64,000 nt of DNA, from assembly GCF_900111765.1 (NCBI RefSeq), contig NZ_FOIB01000001.1, positions 1,178,001-1,242,000 of the forward strand, written 5' to 3'. The translations under genes and the position numbers were made by a program. Source of the stretch: Myxococcus fulvus (GTDB lineage: Bacteria > Myxococcota > Myxococcia > Myxococcales > Myxococcaceae). Each line of letters begins with the position of its first letter. Within the stretch, counting starts at the first letter, position 1. Below are positions 61,039 to 64,000 of the stretch, one piece after another. Under the pieces are notes generated by a model. That model was not told the origin of the DNA. It saw only the letters and a list, made by a program, of their open reading frames with translations, and made no database searches.

Positions 61039-62523
61039 ATGATCACCTTCTTTGTTGCCTTCCTCGTCTCGCTGATGGTCGCCCTGGGGCTCACGTACGT
61101 CGTGCGCAACCAGGCGCTGGCCTGGGGCTGGCTCGACCAGGCCAATTCCAGTCGCAAGGTCCACGTGCGGCCCATTCCCCGGCTCGGGGGAATCGGAATC
61201 GTCGCGGGCTTCTTCGCGCCCCTGTGCGCGCTGTTCCTGGTGGACTCGGGCGTGGGGCACAACTTCCGCTCCCACACGGACCTGGTGATGGGCCTGTTCG
61301 TCGGAGGCGGCGTCATCGCGGCGCTCGGGCTCTACGACGACCTGCGGGGCGCGAACGCGCGGCTGAAGTTCAGCGTGCAGTTCGCGGTGGCGCTCGGCCT
61401 GTATGCGCTGGGCTTCCGCATCGAGGTCATCGCCAATCCCTTCGGCCCCGAGCTGAGCTTGGGCGCGCTGAGCCTGCCCTTCACCGTGCTGTGGATGGTG
61501 GGCGTGGTCAACGCGCTCAACCTCATCGACGGCCTGGATGGGCTCGCGGGTGGCGTGGCGTTCTTCGGCGTGAGCACCAACTTCATCCTCGCGCTGTCAC
61601 GCGGCGACGTGCTGCTGTGCCTGCTGATGGCGGCGCTCGCGGGGGCCATCCTCGGGTTCCTCGTCTTCAACTTCAACCCGGCCTCCATCTTCATGGGGGA
61701 CACGGGCAGCATGTTCCTGGGCTTCGTGCTCGCGGCGGTCTCCATCAAGACGAGCACCAAGAGCGGCACCGCGGTGGCCATGCTCGTGCCCATCATGGCG
61801 CTGGGCCTGCCCATCATGGACACGCTGCTCGCGGTGATTCGTCGCTCGCTGTTGGGCCGGCCCCTGTTCAGCGCGGACAAGGAGCACATCCACCACCGGG
61901 TGATGAGCCGCATGGTGCTCAGCCACCGCTCCACCGTGCTGGTGCTGTATGCGCTCTGTGGTCTGTTCATGCTCACCGCGCTGGGTCTCAACTTCGCCAA
62001 CAGCGCGCAGAGCGCCCTGCTCCTGTGCGGCATGGGCGTGGTCATCGCGGTGATGATGCGCAAGCTGGGCTACCTGGACCTGGGACGGGCCGGGGACATG
62101 CAGCAGCGCCGTCAGCGAAACCTCCGGCTGCGCTCGGTGGTGAAGCAGGTCATCGGCTCGGTGCGCGAGACGCGCTCGCCGCAGGAGGTCTGGAGCGCGG
62201 TGCGCCCGCTGGCTGAGGTGCTGGGCGTGTCGCGCCAGGAGCTGCGCTTCCAGAAGGCCGACGACGGGCTCGTGGAGGGCATCGTCTTCGAGACCGAGCG
62301 CGCCGCGGGGCTGTCGCTGCCCTTCGAGCGGAGGCTCGAGGTGAAGGACGAGGACCAGGTGCTCGGCTCGCTGCTGCTCGTCTGGCGGGATGGCCGCGAC
62401 GCCATCGACCGGGACGAGGAGCTGGCGCTGGAGCTGGTGGCGGACGCCATCGCCGAGCGCGCCGTGAAGTTCCTGGCCGTCGCGGACGCCGAACCCGGGC
62501 GCGTCATCGCGCTGCGCCGATGA
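61039..62523 (+). CDS. Polyprenyl-phosphate sugar-1-phosphate transferase (WecA/TagO-like) with C-terminal extension
   Basis: 494 aa. The first 350 residues are a PNPT/MraY-family membrane enzyme: RKVHVRPIPRLGGIGI, LGLYDDLRG (Mg site), NALNLIDGLDGLAGG, FNPASIFMGDTGSMFLG and DKEHIHHRVMSR. It should start the repeat unit by moving a GlcNAc-1-P-like sugar to undecaprenyl phosphate. Residues about 360-494 are an added soluble domain (QEVWSAVRPLAEVLGVSRQE ... DEELALELVADAIAERAVKF) that looks GAF-like. Typical WecA proteins end near residue 350. The ATG at 61039 has no strong ribosome site. The next gene overlaps by ATGA. Confidence 0.85.
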   Translation: MITFFVAFLVSLMVALGLTYVVRNQALAWGWLDQANSSRKVHVRPIPRLGGIGIVAGFFAPLCALFLVDSGVGHNFRSHTDLVMGLFVGGGVIAALGLYDDLRGANARLKFSVQFAVALGLYALGFRIEVIANPFGPELSLGALSLPFTVLWMVGVVNALNLIDGLDGLAGGVAFFGVSTNFILALSRGDVLLCLLMAALAGAILGFLVFNFNPASIFMGDTGSMFLGFVLAAVSIKTSTKSGTAVAMLVPIMALGLPIMDTLLAVIRRSLLGRPLFSADKEHIHHRVMSRMVLSHRSTVLVLYALCGLFMLTALGLNFANSAQSALLLCGMGVVIAVMMRKLGYLDLGRAGDMQQRRQRNLRLRSVVKQVIGSVRETRSPQEVWSAVRPLAEVLGVSRQELRFQKADDGLVEGIVFETERAAGLSLPFERRLEVKDEDQVLGSLLLVWRDGRDAIDRDEELALELVADAIAERAVKFLAVADAEPGRVIALRR

Positions 62524-63557
62524 CGGCCCGCCCAGGCCCGAGCCCCCTCGTCGGGCTGCTGCGCGCCTGGCCCGGGCCCCCCGAGATGCGCGCTCCCCAG
62601 GGCGCCGAGGCGGACGCCTTCGTGAAGGGCGCCGTGCGCCACGGCCTCGCCGGCTTCGTGGCCCACGCGGTGGGACAGGCGGGGTGGCAGCTCCCCTCGG
62701 AGTCGAGCGCGCTGCTGCGCCGGGAGTCCCTGGCCGGCGCGGCCCGCTCGCTCCAGGTCAAGGCGCTCCTGCTCAAGAGTCTGGAGGCGCTGTCCCGCGA
62801 GGGCATCGTCCCCGTGTCGCTCAAGGGCTACGGCCTGGCGCTGAGGCTGTACCCGGACCCGCTCCAGCGCGCCACGCGCGACGTGGACCTGCTCGTGTCC
62901 CGCACCGAGGTGGCGACGGCGGTGCATCAGCTCTCCAGCCTGGGGCTGACGGTGCGCCCGTCGCGGGATGGGCGCCACGCGCACGTGGACTCGCACCACC
63001 TGGAGCTGGAGGGGAAGGCGGGGCTCGTGGAGCTGCACTTCCGCGCGCTGGCGGGCTGGGGACGGGCGCTCGAGGGCGACGCGCTGTTGGCGCGCGCGGT
63101 GGAGGGGACGGTGGACGGCCAGCGGGTGCGGTGGCTGCGTCCCGAGGACGAGGCCGTCTACCTGGCTCTCCACGCCAGCCACCACCTGCTGCAGCGCCTG
63201 GCGTGGCTGTTCGACCTGAAGCTCCTGGCGGCGCGGGGCCTGGACTGGGAGCGCGTCATCGAGGGCGCTCGGGACACGGGGCTGCCCCAGCTCGTCTTCC
63301 ACGGCTGGGAGGTGGCGAGGCGGCTGTTGGGCGCGCCGGTGCCGGAGGACGTCCTGGCGGCGCTCGCGCCCGCGGGGTGGCGCAGGCGCCTGGGGCGGAG
63401 GTTCTTCTCCGAGCCGCGACTGGTGGCGACCGAGCTGGTGCACAGCCGGCCCCGGTGGATGGCGGCGAAGCTGCTCCTGTCGCCCGAGCCCGTGGCGATG
63501 GTCCGCTATGCGCTGCGGCGCCTGGACACCCTGCTGCGCGGCCCGCCCGACAGGTGA
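62520..63557 (+). CDS. Nucleotidyltransferase-fold protein (PF14907-like)
   Basis: 345 aa, soluble. The core motif is VSLKGYGLALRLYPDPLQRA followed by RDVDLLVSRTEV, which gives the Gly and DxD positions of uncharacterised nucleotidyltransferases often found in glycan clusters. HLELEGKAGLVELHFRAL and the His-rich HASHHLLQRLAWLFDLKLL also fit the family. The substrate is unknown. It is coupled to the WecA-like gene by a 4-base overlap, and a related gene follows. Confidence 0.75.
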   Translation: MTARPGPSPLVGLLRAWPGPPEMRAPQGAEADAFVKGAVRHGLAGFVAHAVGQAGWQLPSESSALLRRESLAGAARSLQVKALLLKSLEALSREGIVPVSLKGYGLALRLYPDPLQRATRDVDLLVSRTEVATAVHQLSSLGLTVRPSRDGRHAHVDSHHLELEGKAGLVELHFRALAGWGRALEGDALLARAVEGTVDGQRVRWLRPEDEAVYLALHASHHLLQRLAWLFDLKLLAARGLDWERVIEGARDTGLPQLVFHGWEVARRLLGAPVPEDVLAALAPAGWRRRLGRRFFSEPRLVATELVHSRPRWMAAKLLLSPEPVAMVRYALRRLDTLLRGPPDR

Positions 63558-63675
63558 GCGGGTGGGGGCTCGCCCTGGGGGACGGGCCGGATGTCCGCTG
63601 TCCACCACGGCCTCGTCCCGAGGGGCGCAGGCAGTGATTGCAGGGCATGCGGTGGGCCCGTTAAAGGGGGCCACC

Positions 63676-64000
63676 ATGCCGCTCAGCCTGCTCGACACCT
63701 TCCGCGTCCTCGCCTCGTTCGACCCACCGCGAGGTGCCCTCAAGGGCGCGCCCTGGGAGGAGTACGTGGACTGGGCCATCGCCCAGGGCCTGGCGCCGCT
63801 GGCGGCCTACAACCTGGAGTACCGCCTGGGCGCCTCCGCCGCGCCCGAGTGGGCCCGCGACAGGCTGCTCTCCGTCTACCAGGGCTCCGTCAACGACAAC
63901 GTGATGAAGCTCGTCAACTTCAAGCAGGTCGTCGACGAGCTCGAAGGACGCAAGCTGGTCCTCATGGGCTCGGCCGCCTTCGCCGAGGCGCTCTATCCGC
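63676..64000 (+). CDS. Nucleotidyltransferase-fold protein, second copy (3' partial)
   Basis: The frame opens at ATG 63676, after AAAGGGGG, and runs off the right edge (108 residues visible, no stop). WEEYVDWAIAQGLAPLAAYN and VDELEGRKLVLMGSAAFAEA look like the N-terminal helical part and the beginning of the nucleotide site of the same family as the gene just upstream. The visible part is too short to check the DxD motif. The 118 bases between the two genes hold nothing recognised. Confidence 0.6.
   Translation, partial: MPLSLLDTFRVLASFDPPRGALKGAPWEEYVDWAIAQGLAPLAAYNLEYRLGASAAPEWARDRLLSVYQGSVNDNVMKLVNFKQVVDELEGRKLVLMGSAAFAEALYP

Noticed and set aside
62520..64000. Toxin-antitoxin (MNT/HEPN-like) pair from the two nucleotidyltransferase-fold proteins
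   Set aside because: Both proteins appear to be of the same large family and are linked to a glycan initiation gene; no small HEPN partner is present.
1..64000. tRNA, rRNA, CRISPR arrays, insertion sequences and attachment sites
   Set aside because: No cloverleaf, regularly spaced repeats, transposase motifs or long terminal inverted repeats were found on either strand.

Overview
The window is about 70% GC with strong G/C at third codon positions, mostly one-gene-to-one-gene spacing and many 4-bp start/stop overlaps. Together with its gene content (FG-GAP lipoprotein, LigD, DUF2167 protein, Ser/Thr kinase, PilY1/minor pilins beside a Wzx/Wzy polysaccharide locus, BY-kinase) this points to a myxobacterium of the Myxococcus/Corallococcus/Pyxidicoccus type. 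No RNA gene, insertion sequence, phage gene or CRISPR array was seen, and no gap between genes exceeds about 250 bases.

Layout. 1-9.9 kb: the 3' end of a haem-binding protein, a large FG-GAP lipoprotein, a STAS-like protein, an EamA exporter, DNA ligase D, a SemiSWEET-like transporter and a ferritin-like protein. 9.9-14.6 kb: three tandem paralogous lipoproteins with a ChaN/EreA/TIKI-type catalytic signature and a shared upstream box. 14.7-25.1 kb: hutF, an argE-like M20 hydrolase, an FMN reductase-like protein, a DUF2167 protein, mfd (convergent, behind a perfect bidirectional hairpin), a PAS histidine kinase, a small charged secreted protein and a monohaem cytochrome c. 25.2-32.7 kb: a leftward minor-pilin operon read as pilX-pilY1-pilV-pilW-fimT-like.

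32.9-64 kb is a polysaccharide locus. It encodes a polyprenyl-phosphate sugar-1-phosphate transferase (61.0 kb, likely initiation), seven GT4 and four GT2 glycosyltransferases (one fused to a methyltransferase), one GT-C membrane glycosyltransferase, a flippase (Wzx), a polymerase (Wzy), a Wzz/BY-kinase fusion for chain-length control and export, two membrane acyltransferases, two further methyltransferases, a ROK sugar kinase, two PF14907-like nucleotidyltransferases and a membrane Ser/Thr kinase. The genes lie in several head-to-head and tail-to-tail blocks rather than one operon. No outer-membrane Wza-type exporter or tyrosine phosphatase is visible, so these would have to lie outside the window.

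The least explained parts are the ChaN-like lipoprotein triplet (9.97-14.61 kb), a three-gene membrane module in which two paralogous small proteins flank an unrelated one (55.7-56.8 kb), the C-terminal extension on the WecA-like enzyme, and repeated regulatory-looking sequence ahead of the pilin operon. Function calls rest on reading motifs by eye; no database search was possible.
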